Shown one piece after another: positions 25,235-34,722 of a DNA stretch of 56,654 bases (the stretch's first letter is position 1; each line of letters opens with the position of its first letter). The notes beneath the pieces are model-generated. The model searched no databases. It worked only from the letters and a program-made list of their open reading frames with translations, and was not told the DNA's origin. The translations under genes were made by a program, and so were the position numbers. Origin of the DNA: Fimadaptatus sp050946055 (lineage in GTDB: Bacteria; Bacillota; Clostridia; Christensenellales; Aristaeellaceae); the NCBI GenBank assembly GCA_050946055.1, contig JBMNUB010000014.1, positions 1 to 56,654 of the forward strand, read 5' to 3'.

Positions 25235-26161
25235 TTAGCCCTTGAGTGAACCTATCATTACGCCCTTTACGAAGTACTTTTGCAGGAACGGATAGAGCGC
25301 TATTATTGGCAGAGTGCTAACCACTATAACTCCATACTTTGTAACCTCACTCATGCGCTGCATGCGAGCAAGGTCATCGCCGCTCAGAGTACTAAGTACC
25401 TCTGCGCTCTCATACGTCTTTGCCGTCAACAGTATCTCGCGCAAGAATATCTGCAGCGGGAACTTATCTCGGTCGGATATAAATATCAGGGCATTAAAGT
25501 AGGCATTCCACTGACCTACGGCACAGTACAGGACTATTACGGCGGTTATGGCCTTGCTAAGCGGCATGACCACAGAGGCGAAGAATCGCGCCGTACCGCA
25601 GCCGTCTATCTCGGCCGCCTCCTGGAGTTCGCGCGGTATCGTGCTTACAAAGAACGAGCGCACGATTATCATGTTGTACACCGACGTGCCGCCCAGCAAT
25701 ATCAGTATCGCACGTGTATTGGTCAGGTGCAGATTCCTGACTATCAGGTAAAACGGTATCATTCCGCCGCCAAAGTACATGGTGAATACGAACAGCGCCA
25801 TTATTATGCCGCGTCCGGGCAAGTCATCGCGCGAAAGCGCATATCCCGCCATCATGTTCACCGCGACCGCCAGCGCCGTGCCAAACACAGTGTAGTATAT
25901 CGTATTGGCATAGCCTATCAGTATCCTCTGGTCGCGAAATACCTGCTGATATCCAAGCAGATTAAAGCCCTTTGGGTAGAGCAGCAGCGCACCGGAATTT
26001 ACGTATTGTGGATCACTGACCGATGCAAATAGCACGAACAGAAGCGGGTATACTACTATCACCAATATAAACGCCAGTATCACATGCAGCACAACCATGA
26101 ACACTTTGTCCTGCAAGCAATTATTGACCTTGGTAGGCGCAGCCTTCTTACTTACCACCAT
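25235..26161 (-). CDS. Sugar ABC transporter permease, YtcP/LplC type
   Basis: 308 residues with six membrane segments. The EAA loop that docks to the ATPase is EAAEIDGCGTARFFASVVMP, near residues 195-215. The N-terminus begins with a basic stretch, and the C-terminus ends with YPFLQKYFVKGVMIGSLKG, a common ending for this permease class. GGAGG is 8 bases before the ATG. It follows the partner permease by 15 bases and precedes the binding protein by 58 bases, giving the usual LplB-YtcP-binding protein order. Confidence 0.93.
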   Translation of the reverse strand: MVVSKKAAPTKVNNCLQDKVFMVVLHVILAFILVIVVYPLLFVLFASVSDPQYVNSGALLLYPKGFNLLGYQQVFRDQRILIGYANTIYYTVFGTALAVAVNMMAGYALSRDDLPGRGIIMALFVFTMYFGGGMIPFYLIVRNLHLTNTRAILILLGGTSVYNMIIVRSFFVSTIPRELQEAAEIDGCGTARFFASVVMPLSKAITAVIVLYCAVGQWNAYFNALIFISDRDKFPLQIFLREILLTAKTYESAEVLSTLSGDDLARMQRMSEVTKYGVIVVSTLPIIALYPFLQKYFVKGVMIGSLKG

Positions 26162-26176
26162 AGCTATGACCTCCTC

Positions 26177-27133
26177 TTACCACAGGCTACTGCCGGACAA
26201 ATGCCGCGCCGCCCAGTTGACCACTATGAGCAGAGTAAAGTTTATCACGTTATTAAACAGCCCTATGGCCGTTGAATAACTGTACTCGGCCTGCATAAGG
26301 CCAACTTTATACGTATAGGTCGATATGACCTCGCTTGTAGTCAGGTTGAGGCTGGTCTGCATAAGATAGGTCTTTTCAAAACCTATGCTCATTATATTGC
26401 TAAGGCTCATTATGAGTAATATTACCATTGTAGGCATTATAGTAGGTATATCTATATGCCATATGCGCTGAAGCTTAGTCGCGCCATCTATTATTGCAGC
26501 TTCATGCAATTCCGGACTTACCGCTGTGAGCGCAGCCATGTATATTATCGAACCCCAGCCGGTACTTTGCCATATGTCTGACAGAACGTATACATGGCGG
26601 AACCACTTCGCCTCGCCGAAGAAGTATATCGGCTCAAAACCCAGCGCCTTTATTATGGAATTGACGAAGCCGCTGCTAGGCGAAAGGAATATGTTGAGCA
26701 TGCCCACCAGCACGACAGTCGATATGAAGTGCGGCGCATAAGTGACCGTCTGCGCAAACTTCTTCAGGCGAAGTCCGGGCGTATAGTGCAATATGAGCGC
26801 CAGTATTATGGGCGCAGGAAAGCTCAGAAGCAGGTTATACGCACTGAGGATTATGGTATTGGTAAGCAGCATCTTAAAGCGCGGCGATGAGAAGAACATA
26901 TTGAAGTACTTCCATCCCACGAACGGACTGCCCCATATGCCCATGGAAGGCGAAAAGTCTCTGAATGCAAGCTGTATGCCATACATAGGGCCGTAATGGA
27001 AGGTACCTATATAAAGCATCGCTGGAAGCAGGAACAGGTATAGCACCCAGTTCTTGCGCATCAGCTTAACAGTGCGCTTGCGTTTACGCATTCGTGCGGC
27101 CTTTTCCGCAGATATTCCTCCTGTCTGCACCAT
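26177..27133 (-). CDS. Sugar ABC transporter permease, LplB type
   Basis: 318 residues with six membrane segments and the EAA loop EAAIIDGATKLQRIWHIDIP near residue 215. The early MRKNWVLYLFLLPAMLY and FHYGPMYGIQLAFRDFSP are hallmarks of LplB-like permeases that import oligosaccharides or aldouronates. GGGGGAG precedes the ATG. It is the first gene of the importer cluster. A likely promoter is at 27184-27212. Confidence 0.93.
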   Translation of the reverse strand: MVQTGGISAEKAARMRKRKRTVKLMRKNWVLYLFLLPAMLYIGTFHYGPMYGIQLAFRDFSPSMGIWGSPFVGWKYFNMFFSSPRFKMLLTNTIILSAYNLLLSFPAPIILALILHYTPGLRLKKFAQTVTYAPHFISTVVLVGMLNIFLSPSSGFVNSIIKALGFEPIYFFGEAKWFRHVYVLSDIWQSTGWGSIIYMAALTAVSPELHEAAIIDGATKLQRIWHIDIPTIMPTMVILLIMSLSNIMSIGFEKTYLMQTSLNLTTSEVISTYTYKVGLMQAEYSYSTAIGLFNNVINFTLLIVVNWAARHLSGSSLW

Positions 27134-27183
27134 AATATATCACTCCCCCGCATTTCGCCAGCTGCAAGCTAGCATCTGGGGCG

Positions 27184-27212
27184 ATATTAACACAGACATC
27201 CCAAGAAGTAAA
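27184..27212 (-). promoter_or_regulatory. Likely promoter of the sugar importer operon
   Basis: Minus-strand TTTACT (27212-27207) and TAATAT (27189-27184), spacer 17. Upstream, GACAAACAATG occurs near 27213-27233 and again as TCAAACAATG near 27323-27335, possible sites for the cluster's AraC regulator. The stretch 27134-27418 is AT-rich and has no gene. Confidence 0.45.
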
Positions 27213-27418
27213 TAAACATTGTTTGTCTTAATACATCACCTTGCAATTTCAACATCTGCACATCGCTTTTGTCACTTTCACGCCCACCAGTGTACATATT
27301 CCAACAATTCACGCCATTAATGCACATTGTTTGACACAACAATTCGACATATCTGTGTGCCAATTGTGGCATATGCATTTGCGCATGTTATTATCTTCTG
27401 CTTTCTACCATTTTTGAT

Positions 27419-28156
27419 TCAATTTTCAAGCAGTTCCCCCGCATTCCTCCTGCACCACTCCGCGCAGCTGTTCGTCCATGCGGATGTGGCGCGCGTCTGC
27501 TCCTCGGTGGGGAATATGCTTCTGCCCACGCGCGCCATCTCGGATAGCATCGCCTCCAACAGCCGCTTTCTCGACAGCGCGCCGCCGCTAGGCGATAAGC
27601 TCGGGGAAGCGCATCTCATGCGCGCCAGCTCGCCCTCATACGCGCTCATCATCAGCCCCATGCGCCGCGATACGTCGCGCGCGTCCAGCTCGCCATTGCC
27701 TATGTCCAGCCACATCCATATCGCATATGCCAGATCGACTGCCGGCTCACCTATTGCCGCCGCATCCCAATCTATCATGCCGCAGGGCATGCCTTCGTCA
27801 AACGTGAAGTTGCAAGGCGAGAGGTCGCCGTGGCAGAGCGCTTGCCCGGGCGCGCAGCCCGGCATATCGCCCGTCAGCGCATGCAGCCGCGCTATCATGC
27901 GCGCCGCCTCACAGCACTGCCCGTCCGTGAACTCACCTATGTTGTCCGGCACATCGCCCGGCATGAAGCTGAATACCTCGCGCCCCTGCTCGTCCGAGCC
28001 AAGATAGCGCGGCGCAAAGTCAGCGCCCTTGCCGCTAAGGTACCCAAGCGCCTGCCTGACGAATGCGGAATTGGCGCATGGCGTGCGATGTACGGTGTCG
28101 CCTACCTTGACTACGCTGGCGTTCACCCGACCGCCGCTCAGTTTTTCCTCACACAT
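27419..28156 (-). CDS. Aminoglycoside phosphotransferase-like kinase
   Basis: 245 residues of the APH/choline-kinase fold. The catalytic loop is CHGDLSPCNFTF near residues 108-119, and the metal-binding motif is GMIDWDAAAIGEP near 126-138. The N-terminal ATP-binding lobe is short. The family includes antibiotic kinases, choline/homoserine kinases and many uncharacterised enzymes; nothing here fixes the substrate. GGAGGAAGG precedes the ATG. It is not clearly in an operon with the HAD gene upstream, because a 167-base gap with a perfect TTGACT-GAT-AGTCAA palindrome (28240-28254) lies between them. Confidence 0.8.
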   Translation of the reverse strand: MCEEKLSGGRVNASVVKVGDTVHRTPCANSAFVRQALGYLSGKGADFAPRYLGSDEQGREVFSFMPGDVPDNIGEFTDGQCCEAARMIARLHALTGDMPGCAPGQALCHGDLSPCNFTFDEGMPCGMIDWDAAAIGEPAVDLAYAIWMWLDIGNGELDARDVSRRMGLMMSAYEGELARMRCASPSLSPSGGALSRKRLLEAMLSEMARVGRSIFPTEEQTRATSAWTNSCAEWCRRNAGELLEN

Positions 28157-28239
28157 AGCCTTCCTCCGATGTGATAAATGCGCGTTTGCACACTGTCCTG
28201 CCCATAACCTATCCGGCAGAATTGCTCACGCAAGCATTC

Positions 28240-28254
28240 TTGACTGATAGTCAA
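28240..28254. promoter_or_regulatory. Palindrome related to the repeats around the GNAT-HAD pair
   Basis: TTGACTGATAGTCAA is a perfect 6+3+6 palindrome. Its complement shares TTGACTATC and TCAAG with the 18-base repeats at 28313 and 29511. It lies before the phosphotransferase-like gene and is a possible operator. Confidence 0.4.
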
Positions 28255-28312
28255 ATATTCGTCATGTGTCCGGCGTTGCGATCATATTCTCGTCATATTG
28301 GAGCAGCCGCAA

Positions 28313-28330
28313 TTGACTATCGATCAAGTA
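28313..28330. repeat. 18-bp direct repeat, left copy
   Basis: TTGACTATCGATCAAGTA; matches the copy at 29511-29528 at 17 of 18 positions. It covers the stop codon of the HAD gene. Confidence 0.7.
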
Positions 28331-28986
28331 AGCGTTCTGAGTATGCTCAGCGCCTCAAACAAGTCCTCCGCCCGCCTTATTCCGGGCATATCTACGCCCG
28401 CGCTGCCTATCCACAGCGGCTCTATGCCTGCGCCGCGCGCGCCTGCTATGTCGCTCGTCAGCGAATCGCCCATGTGCAGCACATCGCACGGCGCAAGTCC
28501 GACGCTTCGCAGCGCCAGCTCAAACAGCTCTGGCCTTGGCTTATACGCACACGCATCCTCGCTGGTGAACACCCCTGCGGGGGAAAGCCCATTTGCCGCC
28601 AGCGCCGGCAGCACATCGGCGCGGTCTATGTTGGACACTATATACACCGGCACGGGGCTGTCCCGCAGCAGTTCGCGCGCGCCCTCGCGCAGCGCAGGAT
28701 TCGACCAGTAGTCAAATATCGGCGCACACAGCGCGTCCACATCTACCTGCGCGCCCATTGACCGCGCAGTCTGCTCAAGTGTGTATCGCTCTATGTCGCG
28801 CTGGAGTGCGAAGGCATCGCCATGCGCGCGCCTACAGGCTTCGGACATGGCGCGCCGCCACGCATGCTCAAACCGCTGCGCATCCACGCCCGCCGAGCGC
28901 GCCACCTCCGCAGACGTCGCGCTCACCAGCGGCGCATCGTCGCGCACCAGCGTGCCGTAAAAGTCGCAAAACAGCGCCCTTATCAT
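28324..28986 (-). CDS. HAD superfamily hydrolase
   Basis: 220 residues. The four HAD motifs are visible: nucleophile DFYGTLV near residue 8, Thr/Ser in YIVSNIDR near 115, lysine in AYKPRPELF near 147, and the acidic pair in HMGDSLTSDIAGA near 170. The cap is a small helical type, as in haloacid dehalogenase or phosphoglycolate phosphatase-like enzymes. The probable reaction is removal of phosphate from a small molecule. The start ATG at 28986 overlaps the stop of the GNAT gene by four bases (ATGA), so the two are translationally coupled. Confidence 0.88.
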   Translation of the reverse strand: MIRALFCDFYGTLVRDDAPLVSATSAEVARSAGVDAQRFEHAWRRAMSEACRRAHGDAFALQRDIERYTLEQTARSMGAQVDVDALCAPIFDYWSNPALREGARELLRDSPVPVYIVSNIDRADVLPALAANGLSPAGVFTSEDACAYKPRPELFELALRSVGLAPCDVLHMGDSLTSDIAGARGAGIEPLWIGSAGVDMPGIRRAEDLFEALSILRTLT

Positions 28987-29531
28987 GGTTCGCTGCGGGC
29001 ATACTGATAGGCTATGCGCGGCGTGCCGTCGGCCACGTATATTATGCCGCAGCGCACAAAGCCGCTGCGCTCTATCAGCGCGCGCATGACGCGGTTGTCC
29101 TCGTGCGTATCTATGCGCAGCTGCGCACAGCGCTCCAGCGCAAACCTCATGCATGCCGCGAACAGTCCGCGCCCGCTCCCATCGCTGGCCACGCGGTGTA
29201 TCGTGCCATACGGCTCGTCGTTGAGCCACTTGCCGCCCTCTATCGCGGCATAGGTGGGATCATCGCCCAGCGCCAGCACAAACGCGCCGCACACCCGCCC
29301 ATCCTGCGCGCAGCAGACATAGAGCTGCTCCTTGCGCATGTCATCCATGAGCAACTCTCGCGACGGATAGGCCGCATTCCACTGATTGGGATTGCCGCAG
29401 GCGGCCATGTAGCTGCGGGCGCTTGAGTACACATGCATGAGCGCGCCCATGTCATCAGGCCGTGCGCGGCGTATGGCTATGCCTGCAAGCGTCTCAGCCG
29501 ACGCACGCTTTTGACTATCGTTCAAGTACAT
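28983..29531 (-). CDS. GNAT family N-acetyltransferase
   Basis: About 182 residues from ATG 29531; GGAGG is only 2 bases away, so the TTG two codons later is an alternative start. The segment MGALMHVYSSARSYMAACGNPNQW near the N-terminus is typical of a clostridial GNAT subgroup. The acetyl-CoA loop is degenerate (SDGSGRGLFAACMRFAL) but keeps G-R-G. The tail EDNRVMRALIERSGFVRCG is standard. The gene is coupled to the HAD gene by a four-base overlap. The first codons lie within an 18-bp repeat that also covers the end of the HAD gene. Confidence 0.82.
   Translation of the reverse strand: MYLNDSQKRASAETLAGIAIRRARPDDMGALMHVYSSARSYMAACGNPNQWNAAYPSRELLMDDMRKEQLYVCCAQDGRVCGAFVLALGDDPTYAAIEGGKWLNDEPYGTIHRVASDGSGRGLFAACMRFALERCAQLRIDTHEDNRVMRALIERSGFVRCGIIYVADGTPRIAYQYARSEP
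29511..29528. repeat. 18-bp direct repeat, right copy
   Basis: TTGACTATCGTTCAAGTA; 17 of 18 match the copy at 28313-28330 in the same orientation. It encodes residues 2-7 of the GNAT protein. Confidence 0.7.
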
Positions 29532-29621
29532 GTCCTCCTTTATAATAGGAAGAAATTCGCCCCACAGGCGCAATTCACGCCCCGGCGGCATCGATATGCT
29601 ACAGCAAATGCCGGTCAGGCA

Positions 29622-32600
29622 TCAGGCAAACTCTATGTGCGCCTGAGAGCCATTTGCGCCGCCGGACACTATTAGCTGCGCCGGTATGCGCTCCTTGAGC
29701 GCGTTTACATGGCTTATCACGCCTATCGAGAAGTTCTCGCGCGCCAGCATGCCCAGCGCCTCCATGACGGTGCTTAGCAGCCTATCGTCCAGCGTGCCGA
29801 AGCCCTCATCCAAGAAGAAGAAGCCCAGCGGCTGCCCGCGCAGATTTATGTGCATGGACAGCGACAGCGCCAGTGCCAGCGACACCAGGAAGGTCTCGCC
29901 TCCCGACAGCGTGGACGTGGCGCGGGAAGTGCCGCCGCGCTCCATGTCGCGCACGGTGAAGCCGTCCTCGCTCAGTTCGAGATCATATCGATTTCCGGTC
30001 AGGAACATCAACTTCTCGCCGGCCATGCGCGTTATGTCGGACAGATACTGATTGGCCACATACTCGACCAGCGCATTGCCGCGCAGCACTTGCTTGAGTT
30101 CTGTCACGCTGTCCAGTGCGCGCTGGAGCTTATCCGCGCCCGCCTCCAGCTCGGCCTTGCGCTTGAGCCGCGCCGACATGTCGCTTATATCGCGCTCCAG
30201 CGCGCCCAGCGAAGCCGTTAGCTCCTTGACGCGCTCGCGCAGCTGACCCGCGCGCGACGTTGCCGCGCTCATCTCGGCATCCGACACCTCGCGCTCATCC
30301 TCGGTCTCGGCCAGACGCTTGAGGTTGGAGTCTATGAGCAGCTGCTCGTCGGAATCCCGGCGCAGCGTGAGTTCCAGCTCAGCTATCCTGTCCACCGGTC
30401 TGCGCGCGCGCAGCGCCGACTGTACATCGGCAAAGCGGCACTGATTGAGCTTGTCCGCAAGCTGAGTCCGGCGCTCCTCGCGCTGGCGCTCCATCTCCTC
30501 AAGGCGGGCGTTCTGCTCGGCGGCGCGGCGCTGGGTATCCTCAAGTCGATGGCGCGCATCCTTGAGCGCGGCATCCATCTTGTCCAGCTTATGCCCTATC
30601 GACTCCAGCCGCTCGCGACACTCATCTATATATACGTTTATATCGGCATCGACCGGCAGGCCCAGCCGCTTGAGTTCACCCGCCCAGCCGCTGGCCGCGC
30701 GCTGGTTCTCCTTGAGCTTGTCGGTGAGCGCGTCCACGAGGTTATGCAGCTTCAGCCGCTCCATCTCGTAATCGCGCACCTGCCGCCTATACGAATCCAG
30801 CCGGGCGCGCGCCTGAGATAGCAGCCGGTTGGCATCGCCCGCGCGGCTCTGCGCCTCGAGCGCCTGCGCATAGCTCTGCGCCAGCGAGGACGAACCGGTG
30901 GCAATGCACAGCTCGCCCCAGCGCGCCGTGAGCTCGCCCAGCTCCTGATGCAGTGACTCAGCCTGCGCGCGCAGCTCAGATTGCGCCTGCTGGCGGGATT
31001 CGCAGTCCTGCCCCAGCCGCGCCAGCTCGCGCACGGTGTCGGAATACGCCTTCTGCCGCTCGTCCACGGCGGCGCGCGCCGGTTCCCGGCCATCCACCGC
31101 CTGTGCGCCGTCCGCCGCCGGAGCGGGATGATGCACGGAGCCGCACACCGGGCAGGGTTTGCCCTCGCTCAGGCCGCGCGCCAGTTCGGCTGCCGCATGT
31201 CGCGTCGCCGACGCTATGTACTCCTCCTCGGCGCGGGAAAGCTCCCTGCGCGCCGCGTTCAGCGACTTAAGCCCCTCTCTCTCGTTCTGTCTGGCCTGCT
31301 CAAGCGCGGCCTCGCAGCGCTCCAGCTCGCCTGCGCGCTCCTCCATAAGCTTAAGCGCCTCGCTGTACCGCGTCTGGCAATCGTTCATGCTGCGCTCCAG
31401 CTGCGCGCCCTCGGCCAGCTTCTCCATGTCCTTGCCCGCGCATGACGCGATTATCGCTTCCTGCTGCGCCACGAACGCCTCGCCCTTGATAACAGCCTGC
31501 TGCTTTTCCTCCAGCGCATGATCGTTGGCCTCGCTCTGGCGGCGTATCTCGGCCAGCCTGTCCAGCATGGCGCGCTCGTCGGCGCTCAGTCGGCTCATGT
31601 CATCCTGACGCGGCTTGAGCGTCTCCAGCGCGCCCAGCCGCTTTTGCCCGTCCTGCTGCTCCTTCAGCAGCGCAGGGCGCTTAGTTTCGGCCTCGGCAAT
31701 CACCTTATCGTTGTAATCGCAGGCGTTCTCATGCGCGCGAGCGCTCTCATGCGCGCTGCGCCGCTGGTCGGTCAACTCCCTGTCCAGCTTTTCCAGCTCC
31801 GCCGCCAGCGGCAGCACCTGATCTGCGCGCCGCGCCGCATCCAGCTCGGCGTTCAGCTCGGACATGCGTCCGCGCGCCGCGTCATGTTCCATCTTCCTGA
31901 CCTGCCATGTCTTGCGCTCCTGCACACGCTCATACAGTGCGCGCAGGCCCTCGGCCTCCCTGTCGGCGACGGACGAGCGCTCCTCCACGCGCTTAAGCTC
32001 GTCCGAATCCAGCTCGCGGCGCACGCGCGCCTCTTTAAGCGCGGCTTCGCTGACCTCGCCCAGCTCGCGCAGCGCCGCTCCCACCTCGCCTGCGCGCGCC
32101 TGCAAGCTGTTCTCGCGCTCGCGCACCTTGTCGGTAAGCGCGCGGCCAAAGTCCTCCAGATGAAACAGCCGCTCCAGCATATCGCGCCTGTCCTTGCCGG
32201 TCATGTTCAGGAACTCCGCAAACTGTCCCTGTGGCAGCACCACAGAATGCACGAAGTCGTCCATGGTCAGCCCCAGCAGCTCGCGCACCTTTTGAGTGAC
32301 ATCGAACGACTTTTCGGCGCAAATCACGGTCTCGGCATCGCCATCCACGCGGCGAAGCGAACACTTCTTCACCTTGAGCGCATCGCCGCTGCGCGCCGCG
32401 CCCCGGTCGCGCGCATACTGGCGCATCACGCGATACACGCGCTCGCCGTCCCCGCCCGCGCCCAGCGAGAATTCCAGCTCCACAAAGAGGTTGTCGCAGC
32501 GGGTGTTCAGTATGCCGCCCGTGCGGTGTGGCGCGCGCACGACCTCGCCGTACAGCGCCAGCGTCATGGCGTCAAGTATGGTGGATTTGCCCGCACCGGT

Positions 32601-32708
32601 AGGCCCGAATATGCCGAAAAGGTGCGCCTCGGTGAGTCGGGCAAAGTCTATGTCCTGCTTCTTTTCAAAGCTGTTTATGCCTTCAAACGTCAGTCGCCGC
32701 GGTCTCAT
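29622..32708 (-). CDS. sbcC: SbcC, ATPase subunit of the SbcCD nuclease
   Basis: 1028 residues of the Rad50/SMC class. The Walker A motif FGPTGAGKSTILDAM lies near residues 35-49. Long coiled coils flank a zinc hook, KPCPVCGSVHH, with Cys 519 and Cys 522. The C-terminus has the ABC signature LSGGETFLVSLALALSL and Walker B FFLDEGFGTLD. With SbcD it forms a dimeric exonuclease/endonuclease that cleaves hairpins and DNA ends blocked by protein. The gene overlaps sbcD by 26 bases and has GGGGGCGGCGAG before its ATG, so the two are co-translated. It is relevant that this window is rich in long hairpins, which are SbcCD substrates. Confidence 0.95.
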   Translation of the reverse strand: MRPRRLTFEGINSFEKKQDIDFARLTEAHLFGIFGPTGAGKSTILDAMTLALYGEVVRAPHRTGGILNTRCDNLFVELEFSLGAGGDGERVYRVMRQYARDRGAARSGDALKVKKCSLRRVDGDAETVICAEKSFDVTQKVRELLGLTMDDFVHSVVLPQGQFAEFLNMTGKDRRDMLERLFHLEDFGRALTDKVRERENSLQARAGEVGAALRELGEVSEAALKEARVRRELDSDELKRVEERSSVADREAEGLRALYERVQERKTWQVRKMEHDAARGRMSELNAELDAARRADQVLPLAAELEKLDRELTDQRRSAHESARAHENACDYNDKVIAEAETKRPALLKEQQDGQKRLGALETLKPRQDDMSRLSADERAMLDRLAEIRRQSEANDHALEEKQQAVIKGEAFVAQQEAIIASCAGKDMEKLAEGAQLERSMNDCQTRYSEALKLMEERAGELERCEAALEQARQNEREGLKSLNAARRELSRAEEEYIASATRHAAAELARGLSEGKPCPVCGSVHHPAPAADGAQAVDGREPARAAVDERQKAYSDTVRELARLGQDCESRQQAQSELRAQAESLHQELGELTARWGELCIATGSSSLAQSYAQALEAQSRAGDANRLLSQARARLDSYRRQVRDYEMERLKLHNLVDALTDKLKENQRAASGWAGELKRLGLPVDADINVYIDECRERLESIGHKLDKMDAALKDARHRLEDTQRRAAEQNARLEEMERQREERRTQLADKLNQCRFADVQSALRARRPVDRIAELELTLRRDSDEQLLIDSNLKRLAETEDEREVSDAEMSAATSRAGQLRERVKELTASLGALERDISDMSARLKRKAELEAGADKLQRALDSVTELKQVLRGNALVEYVANQYLSDITRMAGEKLMFLTGNRYDLELSEDGFTVRDMERGGTSRATSTLSGGETFLVSLALALSLSMHINLRGQPLGFFFLDEGFGTLDDRLLSTVMEALGMLARENFSIGVISHVNALKERIPAQLIVSGGANGSQAHIEFA

Positions 32709-33861
32709 GCTCGCCGCCCCCTTCCTCGCTCATCAGCTCCAGAAACAGCGCCGTGACATCGCGCGGCGGCTCCTTGCCCTTTATCTGGCGATAAAACGCC
32801 TCGAACAGTTCCTGCCGGGGACGGCTCGTCCAGTCTATCGTCTCCTGCTCGTCCTCATGCGTTTCGCCCTGCCAGCGCGCGTACACTATGCGCTCGCGCG
32901 AGCGCATAAGCTCGGTCAGTTCGCGCTCCGCCGGCGGCTCGGGCGACTCTATCGTAAGCTCTATCCAGCCCTGAGCATCGTGGCCGGACTCTATCAGCGC
33001 GCGCGCCTCGTCCATGCCGGCAACGTGCCATCTGGCGAGATAGCGCCCGCTTATCAGCGGCACTTCGCTCACCTGCGGCTCTCCGCCCGGCTCTATGTCA
33101 ACCAGCAGCACCTGCTTGAGCTGACCGCTCTCGCCGAAGTCCTGCTGCATTATGCTGCCGCAATAGCGCGCGCCCGCAGCCTTCTGAGCGCGGTGCAGAT
33201 GCCCCAGCGCCACGTACTGCGCGCGGCTCATGTTGTCCGCGTCCACGCACAGCGCGCCGCCCACGCCCTCTATGGGGCGCTCCACGCTGCCGCTCGTGCC
33301 GCCGCGCGCAAACAGATGCGACACGGCAACGTTTACGTACTCCGGCTTAAAGTGAGCGTCTGCCGCGCGAAACTGTTCGCCCACGCGCCCGGCGTATTCC
33401 TCTTCCTCGCAGCCCAGCCTGCCCATGCTGGGATAAGGCAGCGCCGCTATCGCACAGTCGCACTCGCAGCCGCGCGGACGAATGCGCAGGAAGTTGGGCG
33501 CGCTCTCCAGTATGCCCTCGCCCTGCGGCGTCTCGCCCGGCAGCCCCATTATGTACACACCGTGCGTGCCGGCAAACGCGCGCGGCGCGCACAGGCGCTC
33601 CGGGCTGTCATGGTTGCCCGCTATCACCACGCACGCTATGCCCTCGCGCGAGAGTGCATCCATGGTGTCCAGAAACAGCTGCTCTGCCGCCGCAGGGGGC
33701 GTGAACGAATCGTATATATCGCCCGCCACCAGTACCACATCGACATGCCTGTCGCGCGCCAGCCTGCATATCTCGCCCAGCAGCGCCCTCTGCTCATCTA
33801 GGCGGCTAAACCCGCCCAGCGTCGCGCCCAAGTGCCAATCAGAAGTATGCAAAAAACGCAT
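32683..33861 (-). CDS. sbcD: SbcD, nuclease subunit of the SbcCD complex
   Basis: 392 residues from ATG 33861 (GAGGTG upstream); this start gives the family N-terminus MRFLHTSDWHLG. The Mre11-type phosphoesterase motifs are DWHLG, GDIYDS near residue 49, GNHDSPERL near 85, VSHLFA near 178 and ALGHLHRAQ near 215, which bind two manganese ions. A C-terminal capping region follows. It cuts DNA hairpins and ends using ATP hydrolysis by SbcC. Confidence 0.95.
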   Translation of the reverse strand: MRFLHTSDWHLGATLGGFSRLDEQRALLGEICRLARDRHVDVVLVAGDIYDSFTPPAAAEQLFLDTMDALSREGIACVVIAGNHDSPERLCAPRAFAGTHGVYIMGLPGETPQGEGILESAPNFLRIRPRGCECDCAIAALPYPSMGRLGCEEEEYAGRVGEQFRAADAHFKPEYVNVAVSHLFARGGTSGSVERPIEGVGGALCVDADNMSRAQYVALGHLHRAQKAAGARYCGSIMQQDFGESGQLKQVLLVDIEPGGEPQVSEVPLISGRYLARWHVAGMDEARALIESGHDAQGWIELTIESPEPPAERELTELMRSRERIVYARWQGETHEDEQETIDWTSRPRQELFEAFYRQIKGKEPPRDVTALFLELMSEEGGGEHETAATDV

Positions 33862-34218
33862 ATGCGCACCTCTTCCGTAGTTTATAGCATCAGTGCCGCC
33901 CGTCCGCATCTGCCCGGCGGCGCGTTTCATATCAATAACAGCAACAGGCGCATTGCCTGACAAACTGCTGCGTAGGTATTCTGCCGCAGACGGCGTGCCG
34001 CCCGCCATGCCGGCTGTCTATGGCGGCATGGCTCAGCATCAGGCACGCCTTGCCGCGCACTCCGGCATGCACCCGCCAGGGCATAACTGCCGCACTGCCC
34101 GCCGCGGTTCAGCCTGTCGCCCGCTGCGCCTTGTCCGCTCAAGGCACCTTTGCCCGATATGGCCGCACCGCAAGCCGCGCGGCTAACGCTTCGGCATCCG
34201 CAGCGCTGCGGTCCAGCA
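33862..34218. other. Gene-free stretch upstream of sbcD
   Basis: About 357 bases between sbcD and the end of the Gx transporter gene. It is CGCC-rich and contains two copies of a CATCAGGCRCGCCT motif (near 34037 and 34216). I see no promoter, RNA or gene I can support. Confidence 0.5.
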
Positions 34219-34722
34219 TCAGGCGCGCCTGATTGCGCCCAACCGCTCCACCAGCTCGTTTGCCAGCGCGCCCACTATCACTCCCGTGACAGAGGCCGCC
34301 AGCATCAGTATGGGCAGATAGCTCATCAGCCCCGCCGTGCGCACTACTATCGCCGCCAGCGCGTACTGCGCCGCATTGTGCAGCAGCGCGCCCGCGACCG
34401 AGACGCCGATTATCGAAAAGTACCGGCAGCGCTTGATGGCCGCCATGCCGCAAAACGACAGGAGCGCCCCCGCCAGCGCATACATCATGGCGCTAAGCCC
34501 CGTGAACATAGCCCCGGACAGCAGCACGCGCACCATGCTTATCGCAAACGCCGCGCGCGCCCCCATAAGGTACAGCGCCGTGACCACCACGACGTTGGCC
34601 AGCCCCAGCTTTATGCCCGGCGCGGGTACGGGCAGCGGTATGAGCTGCTCAAGATAGCCCACTATCATGGCCAGCGCCGTCATAACGGCACACGCGGCCA
34701 CGCGCTCAGCTCGCGATCGCAT
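34219..34722 (-). CDS. Gx transporter family membrane protein
   Basis: About 167 residues with five or six membrane segments. The motif PLPVPAPGIKLGLANVVVV is diagnostic of the Gx transporter family (Pfam Hpre_diP_synt_I; older name heptaprenyl diphosphate synthase component I). The chosen start at 34722 overlaps the previous gene by 17 bases; an upstream ATG at 34746 is also open. It is paired with a NusG-II domain protein, a conserved pairing in Firmicutes often found near flavin or electron-transport genes. The substrate is not established; the family belongs to the ECF-type membrane component group. Confidence 0.85.
   Translation of the reverse strand: MRSRAERVAACAVMTALAMIVGYLEQLIPLPVPAPGIKLGLANVVVVTALYLMGARAAFAISMVRVLLSGAMFTGLSAMMYALAGALLSFCGMAAIKRCRYFSIIGVSVAGALLHNAAQYALAAIVVRTAGLMSYLPILMLAASVTGVIVGALANELVERLGAIRRA

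Noticed and set aside
28310..28335. Sigma-A -35 boxes (TTGACT) at the 18-bp repeats
   Set aside because: No -10 box lies at a suitable distance downstream of either copy, so they are unlikely to be promoters on the plus strand.
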